This document shows positions 12,301 to 24,687 of a stretch of DNA of 64,000 bases, piece after piece; the stretch's first letter is position 1, and every line of letters begins with the position of its first letter. The stretch is from Moringa oleifera (Eukaryota > Streptophyta > Magnoliopsida > Brassicales > Moringaceae), in assembly GCA_021397835.1 (NCBI GenBank), contig JAJFZO010000344.1:8308001-8372000 (forward strand), given 5' to 3'. Position numbers and translations under genes: made by a program. The notes below the pieces were generated by a model. The model searched no databases. It had not been told where the DNA came from and worked only from the letters and a program-made list of their open reading frames with translations.

Positions 12301-15300
12301 GCGAGAAAAGTGAACAAAATGTGCGTTATTTACTAATTGGGTCCAAAGCAACCTCTTCGTCCTTTGAGAACCAGCGAAGCCACTTTGGGGCAAACATACA
12401 AACACCAAGTGGGCACCATTCGGGGTAACCGCGTACCTTACTTTGTCCACTCCTCTCCCTTTTTCACCAACATTTCTTTTACCCCAGATCAAAATTCTCT
12501 CATAACAAAAAAAAAAAGGAAATCCTCCATTTTACTCTTCGGAAATCATGTAATTAAAGAACAGAGCTTGATTTTTCTGGGAGAAACCTTTTTGCGGTTT
12601 GCAGAGATGGACGTGACAAGAGCGTGAATGCTGGTTCTTGTGATCGCGATGCCTCCTCCCACTGCATCAACTGGTCCGAAGCACGTGTCCATGGCAGAAG
12701 CTGAAATCATTTACGGTACTTGTTATGCCAATTCAACCGACGAATCATGAACTCGCCTCGTGACCCATGACCCAACTTTCTCCTTTTTACTTCCTATTTC
12801 TTTCCCCCCGAAATAACCCACCGAAAAGGGATGGGGGGAATAAAAGAAACTTAATTTCCTTTAGATAAAATCTTAATCTGAAAAACGACATCGTTTTCAG
12901 ATTTAACAACCAAGGGAGAGTGACAAAGAAAATAATATTAAAAAAAGGTAAAAAACAAGGAGCAGAGACCACACTAATTTTTATACAAACTGGAGGAGTG
13001 GGGCCCATGAGGTGTCGCCTGTTAAGCTTACACTAATCCAATATGTGGGGCCACGCATTCTCTGCCTCCTCTCTGCTTGGCATTTTGGACAATCCCTTAG
13101 TCTCCCTTCTATTGACCCCAAACCCACAGACCAAACGCCATGTCTCCCTCTCCTCCTTTCTCATCTTATCTCTTGCTACCAAACCCCTCTCTTCTCTTTT
13201 AATTTTCTTTTTCTTTTTCTTTTTAACTCATTAACCTCACCTGCGGTTGTTCCGTCACCCTCGTCCTCGCACTCCACGTCACTACCCAACTGACCCCACC
13301 ACCAAACGGTTACGGATTCGAAACGGGATTATCTCGTTCATTTCGTGGTCCCAATAACTTTATCCTACTTTATTTTTTATTTTATTGTCTGGCACGCTAT
13401 TGGCGGATTTCAAATGAGTGTTGTATTGGCTATATGAAATTCCACAAGAAACTGACTGCTTGTTTAGATAGATAGCAGCCAGCGTTCGCCACGCGGCGGG
13501 GCAGTTCCAGTGAAGGGGGACACGTGGTCCTGCAGATAAAATGCCAGAGTGGTTTTGGCCAGTTCCTCGCTGAAGATTGGTTACGTCTCGTCACGCTTGT
13601 TGCTTGACAGTGGTTAGGTGGGGATGGAACGTTACGGGGTGTTTGACGTCATATAACCCCATCATGACGTTATCCATTTCTTTTTTTAATCAATCTCTAC
13701 CTCGAGGTACTTGCTTTGTTAGACGGATGGACCGTACACAATTTGAGTTGATACATTTGTGCATTGTGGGTACGAACTTTGTGTTCTATTCTTCAAAGTT
13801 TTCACGAATTGATTTGTATGATAAATTATCACGTATTATAATTTTTTAAAAATTTTAATATTATATAATTTAATAAAAAATATATTTTTAAAAAATTGTA
13901 ATATAAACTAATTTTAATTAAAACATTAATTTTAAAATAATAAAAATATATATATAAATTAAGAATGACATGTATAGATGATAGGGACGAGACCACCAAT
14001 CTTAATTTTGTGAATTAATCATGATAATTAGAAGGGATCGAATAAAGGACAAAAATCTTAAATATCTCAATTAATCATGGCAATTAGAGAGAATGGAGCC
14101 GAGGAAACCAATCTTAATTATGTTACCTAATCATGGCAAGATGTGAGGAAGCTTTTGGATGCATGCATTGGGTATTAAGGTAATTAATTAAGATTAGGAT
14201 TAAGATTAAGTTTCTTGGTGAGTCGGAGATTTGTTCGCGATGGACCCTACCCTACTTATGGGTACCTTTCTTTGGGTTCTTATATGCCCTCTTGTTTGTT
14301 AAATTCGTGCCAAAGATTATGACCCAAAGTTTGTGGATGACATTTTATGTATTCAAAACGTTGGTATGAACACTTAAACATTTTAAGAGGAATTGTTAAC
14401 GTTGAAAATTATGAGTACACGCGGATTGACGGTACTTTCACATTCTATTGCCTTTACACGGTAATGATGTCACTTTATTATGGTATGTAAAGTATTTGCT
14501 TTTCAAATTACATTATTTAACTTTTAATTTAATTGAAATTAAAAGATTTGTGTGAGGTGGAAAAAAAGAAAAATCTTCTGATTGTATTTGCTTTTTTATC
14601 GTATATTTTGAAATATTGATTAAATTAATTATATATAATTTTAATTAAATTTAATTTGTATAAAAAATTAAAATTACTTAAATTAAATATAAATTTTAGC
14701 TTGAAAAGTTTCACAATGGTAATTAGTGAAAATGTATATATTTTACAGTTTATAATATTAAAATTTTTAAAAAATTATAAAAATAGTTCATATTTTAAAA
14801 AGTGTTTTATTTTAAATAAAACATAGATTTGTTTAATTTATTTTTAAAATAATTTTTTCACAATAGTTTAAGTTAATGATGATTTTTATCAACTTTTAAA
14901 GTCGTATATACAATTAATCTAATTAATATGTTAGAATTTACATTAATAAATAAGTATTCTTCAAAGTTTTTTTATATTTAATATTTTTTCATAATAATGT
15001 TAGCTGACGATGAGTTTTAAAAACTATTTTAAATAAAAAATTAATAAATGAGATATAATATGACCGACCTAAACACATTGGAAAAGAAAAACCCATCTTT
15101 AATTATCAACTATGACACTATAATTATTAATTTTATTATTAATTAGTTGCTTCAATTTAATATTATCAAAATTTGTACGATGCGTGTTTAGTGCACTTCA
15201 ATAATAACTCTCCGTAGTAATTAGAAATTTCCGTGGCATAATAAGCACCACAAATCACACTGACCTTTCTAGGGTCTTCATCACAAATTTTCATTTTGAT

Positions 15301-18300
15301 TATTTTATAAAAATAAATTAATTTATAATAACAATAATAAGATAATTTAATATTCATTAATAATAATTTAGTCGGTCGAGTTGCTGCTCTTTTCTTTTTT
15401 TTTAAAATATTGTTTAGATTAATGGTTGGTTGGGACATCTTGCCACGGGTAGTTGTCTTGTGGGTGGGAGACGTGGTTATGGGTATCACTCTCAACCAAA
15501 CATAAGATAAGATATTTAATATTTGGTCAGATACAGATAAATCAAATTTATTAACATAATTATTAAAAAAAACAATTCATAATCTAATACATCTCTTGCA
15601 CGTGTGCCTGCCGGTCCACTATCCCCTGTACGTTTTTGTCTTTTCACTTCTTAGTTGGATGCAACCATTAACCTATTTAATAAATAATAATAATATAAAA
15701 ATGTATTATTTTTAATTTGGGTTTTAGATTGATAAAAATCGAAGGCATTATTTGATAAGAGTACCCAAGTGAGAACGGGCTATTTGCTTGGTTGAAAGCA
15801 CGAACTGCTGGCGTTTCACTGCACTGAGCCCGACCCGGAGGGATAAGATAGCGTAACAGTGGAGTACATGTATGGTGATGCGTATCAAGTACAGCAGACA
15901 TACGTGTCGGATTTTCCTGGCTCTTTCACCTTGTACGTACAGTCCCAGCTGTTTGGGGAACTTGAGCATCTCCGTCATTATGAATAAGACTTTGTTTTTT
16001 TAAAAGTATATATTATTATTTAAAGGAAACACACGAGAAAGAGAGAGAGAGGCCCGTCGTTTGAGTGGAGAGATAAGATTGTCCCCACGGCCCCTAACAC
16101 TTATTCCCTGTTTACCCCTATTAAAAAGCAAGTACACGTCATCAATTTTTTTTCCCATTTTACATTATAGTTGCAAATAATTCATAGATATTTGATTTTT
16201 GTTCGACACGTTTCTTTTAACCCTTATCACCTTATAGTTTTTAATTTAAAATTTAAATGATTAAAAAGTAATTTATATATTTTTCAAAATTTTAAATTAA
16301 CAACGAAGAAAATTCTCAATAACTTGATTTTAATTATTATTATTTTATATTTATTTAATCGATAATAATATGATAATATTATGTTAAAAATTAAAAAAAA
16401 ACTAATACTCACGTTATGGTAATCCATCAGAGTAATGATGCTACAAGTACATACAAAAACAATAATAAACACATTATATTTATATTTGCCAAAGCAATAA
16501 CATGTTATGCTTATAGAGACACGACATTTTATCGCATTAAAAATCAGATTCCACCGGCATTTACTATGCTACACGTAATCACATATTATTAAAAACTTTA
16601 ATTGTTGCCGGCCCGGCCTCCCTTTTCTTGGTCATCTTCCTTCGTTGTGCCGCTATAAAAGGATTAATTAATCAAATTATAGAAGTTGTTGTAGGTCGGA
16701 TGACAACATGTTGCTTCCTTTTGAGAAGCATAATCTACCAGTTCAAAGTCACGGGAGGTTTAATTTAATTTATAAAATCTTACCAACCAACAATGTCATT
16801 TTGTGTGCAAATAGTTTCATGTACTAGAAAAGGGAAAATATATTTTGACCGGTCGGTCCATTAATATATTTTTAATCTAATTATATATTTTATGTAACTT
16901 AAATCATGTATTTAACATAACATTTAGTAGTTGTTTGACAAAGTCTAGTTGAATTTGTCAACCTATATAATGTTGCGTGTAGAAACATATCCGAAAGGGA
17001 AAATGGAACATAATGTGAATAGCTGTCTTTCATGATTAACAAGATGGACATTCTTAGTTGACTCAGAAGCTATTCGGTCTTAGATTGCTTAGGCAATTGT
17101 AATCAATAACACAAACATTTGAGCTAATGAATCGGTCAAAGTTACGCCACAACCTTCCTATAAAGGGGAAATCGAAGAAGTAATGTAACCCTAGTTTCCA
17201 ACTTTTTTTTTTTTTTGAACTGTTTTTTTAATAATTTATTTTATGTTTATATTATTAATAAAATTAAAAATAAAAATAAAATACCTTTTAGAGAGTTATT
17301 AAATAATAAAAAAGTCTCTTTTCTAGATCATCAAAAATTTCAAGAACAGATAAATAGAGCTGTCAAAAAAATTTATTTATTTTATCGATTTTAGAGCCGC
17401 CATTTATTGTTTTCCTACTTGTCACTAATATAAATGAATATCATTAAAATCATATTTTAATTATGAAAATATTTTATTATAATAATTATTTTTATAAATT
17501 TTCAATTAAAAAGATAAAATAATTTTTTTATCAGAATTTATGGGATAAGAATCAACATTTGTGGAAAAAGCTGAGTGAATGAATGCCCTAAGAAAACGAA
17601 TGGAACACGGCAACTAAAAATGTAGAAATGTGAAACAGGAAAGAGCATTAAAACCCTAAACAGATGCAGGCAATGGCCACCACAAACCAAAAGAACGTTT
17701 CACTTTGCCCATTTTCTACTCAAAGTCAATTGTGAAGCCAGCCAGCCAGCCAGCCAACAACGAACAACACAACTATTCCATCACCATCTATGACAGCCTC
17801 CTCCCCCTTCCCCTAAAAAGTAAAAATAAAAATTCTCCTTCCAATGATATTCAATTTCTTCTTCGTCCACATAAGAAACAGACTTAGAACTTAAAAGTTT
17901 TATTTTTGTTTATACATGGTATCATCTTGATTAATGTTATGGATATTATTTCTTCAGATAATTTTTTAAAAATAATTTAAGAATGTATTTATAAAATAAT
18001 TTTTTAAAACCAACATAATGCAAAAATTTTCGATCAATATCCCATTATTTATTTAAAGTACTAATTTACTAAATTTTGATAATAATTTTTCTTTTAGTTT
18101 TGTGCATTAAAAGATCATATAAGTGGTATATGATTTCATTTTTTTTTAATGATATATGATTAAAGGTTTCATATTATAAAATATAAAAAACTTCAAACTT
18201 TTTAAATGTAATAAACATAATTTAAAATTGTAATTAAATAATTTTAAAATAAATAATAGTTAATTATATTAAGAGAAGATGTGTGCTGCTTGTGATCTCA

Positions 18301-19677
18301 AATTTAGACATAAAAGAGAAAATATGTATTTAAAACTTAATTTTTATTAAATTTTCGGCATGAAACTTTTGTTTATAATTTTTGTTAATTTTAAGTTTTA
18401 TCGCATATGATTTTTACTTATATGATTATCTTAATATTTATTATAAAAATAAAATATTATTTATTTACATCAAAATTAATAAAATATATAATATATGAAT
18501 ATTTTATTTATTTCAATAATATTTTTAAAAGTTATTAGAGTAATTATATCGGTAAAAATTATATAAACATCGGGTGCACACAAAACTATTAATACTAACA
18601 AAAATTGTAAACATAACTCAAACATTAAAAATTTAATAAAAATTTAAATCTCAAATAAATATAGGTGCTGATTTTAAATTATAAAAAATATAAGTTTTTT
18701 ATATAATTAACTCAAAATAATATTATAACATAACCTAAATATAAATAACACTATATACAAAAAGTTTAATATATATAATCTTTGTGATCATGTCCAAAAA
18801 AAAAAAGAAAAAATATAAAAAATTGTTTTTTAAAATTTTCTTTCTTTTTAATATAGGAAACATTCATACATGGTATGATCATCGAAGGGTCCCAACGGGA
18901 TACCCTAAATCTTTCGTTTCTTTTTGTCCAATATCGGCCCATGGAAAGAAACACGCACGCAAAAGAAAAAGATCATATTGTAAATATGGTGTCAGAAGCA
19001 GTGGTAATTTAATAATATTATCATGGCCAGGGCCCAACAGATGCATTGCATTTGTCATAACTTTGAAGGAACAATCGCCACCGAAGTAGTTTTAATGTTT
19101 CCACGATTTTTCTTTTCTTCTTGGCATCGCTATCAACTGTTAATGGCTGTTGTTAGTTGAATCAACGTGAGTTGATCAAGGTCGAGTGACTGAAAACACG
19201 AGTTTTCTGAAGAGACAACTCTGATAAATTTTGTTAAATTTAATATGCCCATACCTTGACCAAGAACAGCTGTTTCAGTTTCGTCAAAGAAACACGAGGA
19301 GCAAGGTATGGGCTCACCGGATTTTATCACCCACTTCGTCAGATCCATGCCATGTTTTCTCTCCTGTAAAGAATGGTAACTGGAGAACTTCTTGCTTTGT
19401 GCGTCAACAGATTCACTTTGTTAATGGGATACTGGGCTTGATTGTCAACAGATCCATTAGCCTGGCAAAAAAAACGATATGGGTCGATGCTCGTTCTTCG
19501 ATTGAGCTGGATCGTGAAGTGAAAAGCTAAAGAAAGCCCAGATAGAAAGAAAGGTTGGCCCAGATGATATGTTTCGATCGTTGCTGTGCAACCCACTTTT
19601 GATTTTTATATTTCCCACACAGGAAGGTTGCCGGCGTTTGATCGCTTTTCTCCTCGCGGAGATCATGCGGGTAGCAA
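9313..19677. other. Divergent 10-kb AT-rich spacer between ARF2 and the PPR locus
   Basis: No gene, tRNA or transposon protein is recognisable. Most of 9.9-11.0, 11.5-12.1, 13.8-15.2 and 16.1-18.8 kb is long A/T runs. Less AT-rich islands at about 9.4-9.9, 11.0-11.4, 12.1-13.8 and 18.9-19.6 kb could be promoter or enhancer sequence. CACGTG G-box cores stand at 11102-11107, 12682-12687 and 13521-13526, the last inside GACACGTGGTCC. Short ORFs at 12337-12627 and 13012-13293 show no domain. A (CCAG)-type tetranucleotide run lies at about 17736-17755. Confidence 0.6.
13998..14165. repeat. Degenerate 56-bp tandem repeat, three copies
   Basis: The words AATCTTA (13998, 14054, 14110) and AATCATG (14017, 14073, 14129) recur at exactly 56-bp spacing, with most intervening bases similar. 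This is an old three-copy tandem array in the ARF2-PPR spacer; no coding potential is evident. Confidence 0.75.
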
Positions 19678-22600
19678 ATGGTGATGCTAATGCGACACAA
19701 GAGCTTCCAGTTCTTCACGAGAAGAAGCCGATGTATGATCAAAGTATCGGCAAGTTCTCATTTGAAATCCGTGTCGTTTTGCGCAGTGAATGTTTCCACG
19801 CAAAACAGGGACACCGTAAAAGAAATCACCACCATTCTCGGGCAAAATAACTGGAAGCACCTACTGGAATCAGCAAGTATAGCAAAGAAGGTAAACCCAG
19901 GTGTAGTTCATTCTGTTCTTCGCCAAAACCTGGTGTTTGACCCACTAAGGCTTTTTGATTTTTTTCAACTGGGTCAATTCTCAAGTGGGTATCACTCAAG
20001 ACTTGGATTCTTTCTCGATTCTGGCAATCATTCTGTGTGATTCACATCTTTTTGGACAAGCAAATAATGTTATAGCCAGAATGATTGAGACCTATGAGCC
20101 GAGTTCAGAGGTTTTGGGTTCTGTTGTTAGGTGCTATAAAGATTCAGTGGAGTAGCGTAGCTGTTTTTGGGATTCTGATTGATGCTTATAAGGAGAGGGG
20201 TTCTTTGGATGAATCTGTTGATGTGCTGTTAAGTGCTGTAGATGTTGGATTTGTGCCTAATTTGGTGCGATGTAATATTTTGTTGAACGAATTGTTGAAA
20301 AAGAAATAGATGGAAATTGTTTTGGAAAGTCTATAACTGGATGCTAGAGCATAAGATAACTCCGGATGTTTACACATATATTAATTTGGTTGATGCACAT
20401 TGTAAAGCCGGGAATGTAAAAGAGGGAAAATTGATTCTCTGTGAAATGGAAGAGAAGGGATGCAGTCCCAATTTGGTTGTTTACAATGTGGTGATTGGAG
20501 GTTTGTGTAGAGCTGGGGCTGTAAATGAAGCCTTTCAGCTAATGAAATCTATGGTGGACAATGGTTTGGTACCTAATAATCGTACTTATAATAGACTTGT
20601 TGATGGATTATGCCAACAAAAGAGATTAAGGGAGGCTAAATTGATATTAGAAGAGATGTATGGTATGGTTTTACATCCTGATAACATTGTGTGCACCGCA
20701 TTGATTGACGGGTTCCTAAAACAAGGTGATATTGAAGAGGCTTTTAGAATCAAGGATGATATGGTTACTCGTGGAGTTAAATTATGTTCTATTGCATATA
20801 ATAGACTTCTTAGTGGGATGTGTAAAGCTGGGGAGATGGAGAGGGCGAAAGCTCTCCTCAATCAGATGATTATGATGGGACTAAATCCTGATGATCGAAC
20901 TTATACTTTGATGATTGAGGGTTTCTTGCGAGAGAAAAATATTGATACGGCTTGTGAACTATTGGTTGAGATGAAAAAGAGGAACATGGCACCTACGATG
21001 TATACGTGTGGTGTGATAATAAGTTGCCTGTGCTCTTGTGGAGATCTCCAAAGGGCTAAGAGAGTTCTTGAGGAAATGATTGCTGGGGGTTTAAAGCCAA
21101 ATAATGTTATCTATACAATTCTAATGAAAAGTCACATCCAGGAGAGTAGATATGATGATGCAATAAGGATTCTAAAGGGGATGAGGAAACAAGGGGTTCT
21201 TCCTGATGCCTTTTGCTACAACACTCTCATAATAGGTCCCTATAAGGCCAAAAGGATGGAAGAAGCAAGGAGTTATTTAGTTGAAATGGTTGAGAGTGGC
21301 TTGAAAGCTGATGCATACACTTATGGAGCTTTCATCTGTGGATATAGGAAGGTGGGAGAAATGGATGCTGCAGAAAAGTATTTCGGAGAGATGCTTGGCT
21401 GTGGAATAGCTCCGAATAATGTCCTTTACACAGACCTATTTGACGGGTAGGAAAGTAACTAAGGCCTCGTCACTGTTTGGATACTTGCTTGGACAAGGAA
21501 TTGTCCCAGATGTGAGGACTTATTCTGTTCGCATTCATGGTCTCTCAAGGGTTGGAAGAATTCAAGAGGCAATGCAGGTTTTCTTTGAACTATGTAACAA
21601 ACGTCTAATGCCCGATGTTTTCACCTACAGCTCACTTGTTTCTGGCTTCTGTAAGCAAGGTGATGTGCAAGTGGCCTTAGAACTTTATGTACAGATGGTT
21701 CAAAAAGGTGTAACACCCAACATGTTTACATATAATGCCTTAATCAGTGGGCTGTGTAAGTCAAGTGACATCGAGAGAGTGAGGGCGCCTATTTGATGCA
21801 ATCCCAGGAAAGGGTTTGGCCCCTAATGTTATGCTACAATTATGGATGGATACTGTAAATCTGGAAATCTATATGAGTCTTTTCATTTATTTGATGAGAT
21901 GTCACTAAAGGGCCTAATACCTGATAGTTTTGTTTACAGCACCCTGATTGATGGGTGCCGCAGAGAAGGAAATGTGAAGAAGGCTCTCTCCTTGTTTGTT
22001 GAGATGATGCAGAAGGCTTTTGCTTCTACTCCTTCTCTCAATGCCTTGATAAATGGATTATGCAAGTTAGGGAATCTGAGTTTAGCTAACAAGTTACTGG
22101 AAAATCTGATTGATAAGCATGTCACACCAAATCATGTAACATACACGATTCTGATTGATTATCACTGCAAGGAAGGAAACATGGAAGATGCAGAGATCTT
22201 CCTGGAGATGCAAAAGAGGAATCTATTGCAAATGTTTTAACTTACACTTCTCTTTTACATGGTTATGAAAGAATGGGGAACAGACATGAGACGTTTGTAC
22301 TTTTTGATGAGATGGTGGGCAGGGGGATTGAACCTGACAAAGGAATTTATAGTTTCATGCTTGCTGCTCACTTGGAAGAAGGCAATTTGATGAAAGCACT
22401 TGTGCTGTTGGATGAAATATTAGGCAAGGATGTCATTTTGAATCAGAATGTGTACGATCTGCTAATAGATGTCCTATGCAGGCAGAAGGAACTTTCTCTA
22501 GTGTTGAAGTTGCTCAATGAAATGGCAGAGCAAGGATTTAAGCTCACTCTTGCAACATGCCGAGTTATACTTCTTGGTTTTTCTGAAGCAGGAAACATGG

Positions 22601-22701
22601 AGAATGCAGCAAGAGTTATGGAGAGTATGGTCCAGTTTGGATGGACTCCAGATTCCAACAATATCTATGACATAATAAATGAACACAATAATGCCAACTA
22701 A
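19678..22701 (+). pseudogene. P-class pentatricopeptide-repeat gene, frameshifted
   Basis: An intronless PPR reading frame is recognisable from a plausible start at 19678 (Arg/Ser-rich, presequence-like N-terminus) to the stop at 22699-22701, but it changes frame near 19960, 20150, 20306, 21446, 21785, 21833 and 22220. The longest open piece (about 20308-21450) has roughly ten 35-residue repeats of the form TYNRLVDGLCQQKRLREA or VVYNVVIGGLCRAGAVNEAF. P-class PPR proteins bind organelle RNA, mostly in mitochondria or chloroplasts. The fragments resemble the Arabidopsis At5g61990 family, which is also the syntenic neighbour of ARF2. With this many breaks no full protein can be made, so I call it a pseudogene; accumulated assembly errors are the alternative, though neighbouring genes are free of them. 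Confidence 0.85.
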
Positions 22702-24687
22702 AATGTTTCTAGTAATTTTTTATTGCAAGCATCATAGGAAACTGGTTATGAGGAGTGGCCATAGTAATTGGAGTAGATAGCTGAGACTTTTCTCCAACTG
22801 GTTCCTCTTTAGAGTTCCATGAAATGAATCATGGGAGCTGGCTAGCTAGGTGCTATCTTGCGCTATACAACCCCACATCGGTTTTGCAAGATGTTGGCCG
22901 CAGCCATAAAGTCTGGTTTTAGACAGTGTGCTGTTTCCTCTTCGTACAACAATCATGGTGGATGTTTGTGGCTGAGATTGAAGTTTCTCCACCATGCCAG
23001 AAGGTAACTGTGACTGCTTTACACTGACTAAGTTGTGGGTATTTTTTTCTGGCGGGGGAGGATTTACTCTTTGATTTCCAGCATAAGAGAACTGTTTTCT
23101 GGAAAGTCTGTGTTGCCTCACAGTGTCTGGTTAGTCTCTTACTTCCTAGCCTGTAGGTTCTGGATCACATGACCAAACGTCAAATATTTTACTATTTCTG
23201 TGCTGATGAGTTTAATTTCTGTCGGTTTTTACCTGTTAAGCATAAATATGTGGTACAAAGGCTATCATTGACCAAAATGCATAAGTTAATTTTAGGAAAA
23301 ACATGCTTGTTGTTACCTATCTGAATAGTTCACACACTAAGAAGCCATGCTTATGTACTGTACAGACTGGCTGGGCTTGGTTTGCAGCCGTAGCACATAA
23401 CTGGAAGCACTCTTCTGAAAAGTGGAATCGGAGCTTAGACAGGTAATTGCTAATAACTAATCTAACTTGAGCTCTTTACCTACATTGTTATACTCTTCAA
23501 TTGAATAAACTAAGATCTCATTTTTGTTGCTTTTAGGAGCATCTCTAACCATCCAGTAATAAGTTCCAGAATGCTGGAATATGTGGGCAATGATGTTTCT
23601 CAAGAATTCTTTTCTCTCTAGTCTGGGAAGTATGTATCCAGCTTTCTTCCATTAAGATCATTCTACTCTTGGTTCTTGAATGGAGTTTTTCTATATAATA
23701 GTGTACACAATATATAGGGAACAAATTCAAAGATATTCGAAGGGCAATTTAATTCAGTCATAGTGATAATAATGTTAAAATTTTGTTCAACTCTAGAAAT
23801 GACACTCTTTTGTTCAGTGTTTGTGCTGGAAATGGTTCACTGCAAGCTAGCACATCCTTTACCATCATTAGTCTTCAAATGATAAGCAGAGAATGGGAAG
23901 ACAATCTGACAATGTTACCACAGAAGCCTAGAGATTCAATTTGGCTTGCAGCAGTGAGAAGGTGGACCACTGTACAGAAGTGTTCATAGTTTCGAGTGAC
24001 CAGCCTAGCCCAAAGGTTCTAAGTTTTTCAATGGTAAATCCTTTTGTAATCTCTCCCCCAAAGCCTTGAGTGGGAGTTTTTCAGTTTTCTGGAATGATAA
24101 ACTTGTCAGTTGATTGTGTATCATCAGAAATTATGATGAGATATTACTGGTTTTCATATTGTATGGAAGTAACCCAACGAAGCTATATTGATTTTAAAAA
24201 CTAGATGCCTCTTTTGTCTTTTTTAGTTTCTTCTTTTGTCTATGCCTGTTTCAATAATTAATATAATGAAAAATCATTAAAGAGGCAAGAGAAAAAGAAA
24301 ACAAATAAGGTAACTGTCTTGGTGCTGGGTGATTCAGCTTAATCTCCATCCTCAGTAACCTAGAGTATCTTATGTACACAAGGAGAAATAAATAAAAGAA
24401 TTACCAAGCAGCTAGATAGATAAAAGAATTAAAAAGCACCTACATAAATAAAAGAATTACAAAGCAGCTACATCTCAGATGCTGAAATAATGACATACTA
24501 ACCGATTGTCCAAAATCACATCTTGTATGGTCCGAAAAAATAAAAAACAAACGGAGAAAGGAGATGGGAATAGTCGAATTTCTTCAATGCTCATTTTAAA
24601 TCATTGATTTCAAATTCCTGAAGCGTGATAAAAATGTTACTGTTTAGGAAATCTTCCTCTGCCTTGTGGTGGTTCCTGTTTGATAGG
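22702..24687. other. Convergent spacer between the PPR pseudogene and the ARF-GAP gene
   Basis: About 2 kb without a recognisable gene. It must hold the 3' UTR of the ARF-GAP gene and former 3' sequence of the PPR gene. Short ORFs (for example 22846-23121 minus, 23783-23989 plus) have no domain. A 28-bp minisatellite lies at its right end. Confidence 0.6.
24392..24475. repeat. 28-bp minisatellite, three copies
   Basis: The unit begins ATAAAAGAATTA at 24392, 24420 and 24448, each followed by a variant of AAGCAGCTA. The copies abut with no spacers. It lies about 210 bp beyond the ARF-GAP stop codon, so it may be part of that gene's 3' UTR. Confidence 0.8.

Noticed and set aside
12337..13293. 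Short plus-strand ORFs in the ARF2-PPR spacer
   Set aside because: They are low-complexity, overlap each other in different frames and match no family I recognise.
13316..13326. TTCGAA-containing word resembling a tRNA B box
   Set aside because: No A box, cloverleaf or acceptor stem can be formed around it; I found no tRNA anywhere in the window.
24392..24475. Short regularly spaced repeats reminiscent of a CRISPR array
   Set aside because: The units abut without spacers and the genome is a plant nuclear one; it is a minisatellite.
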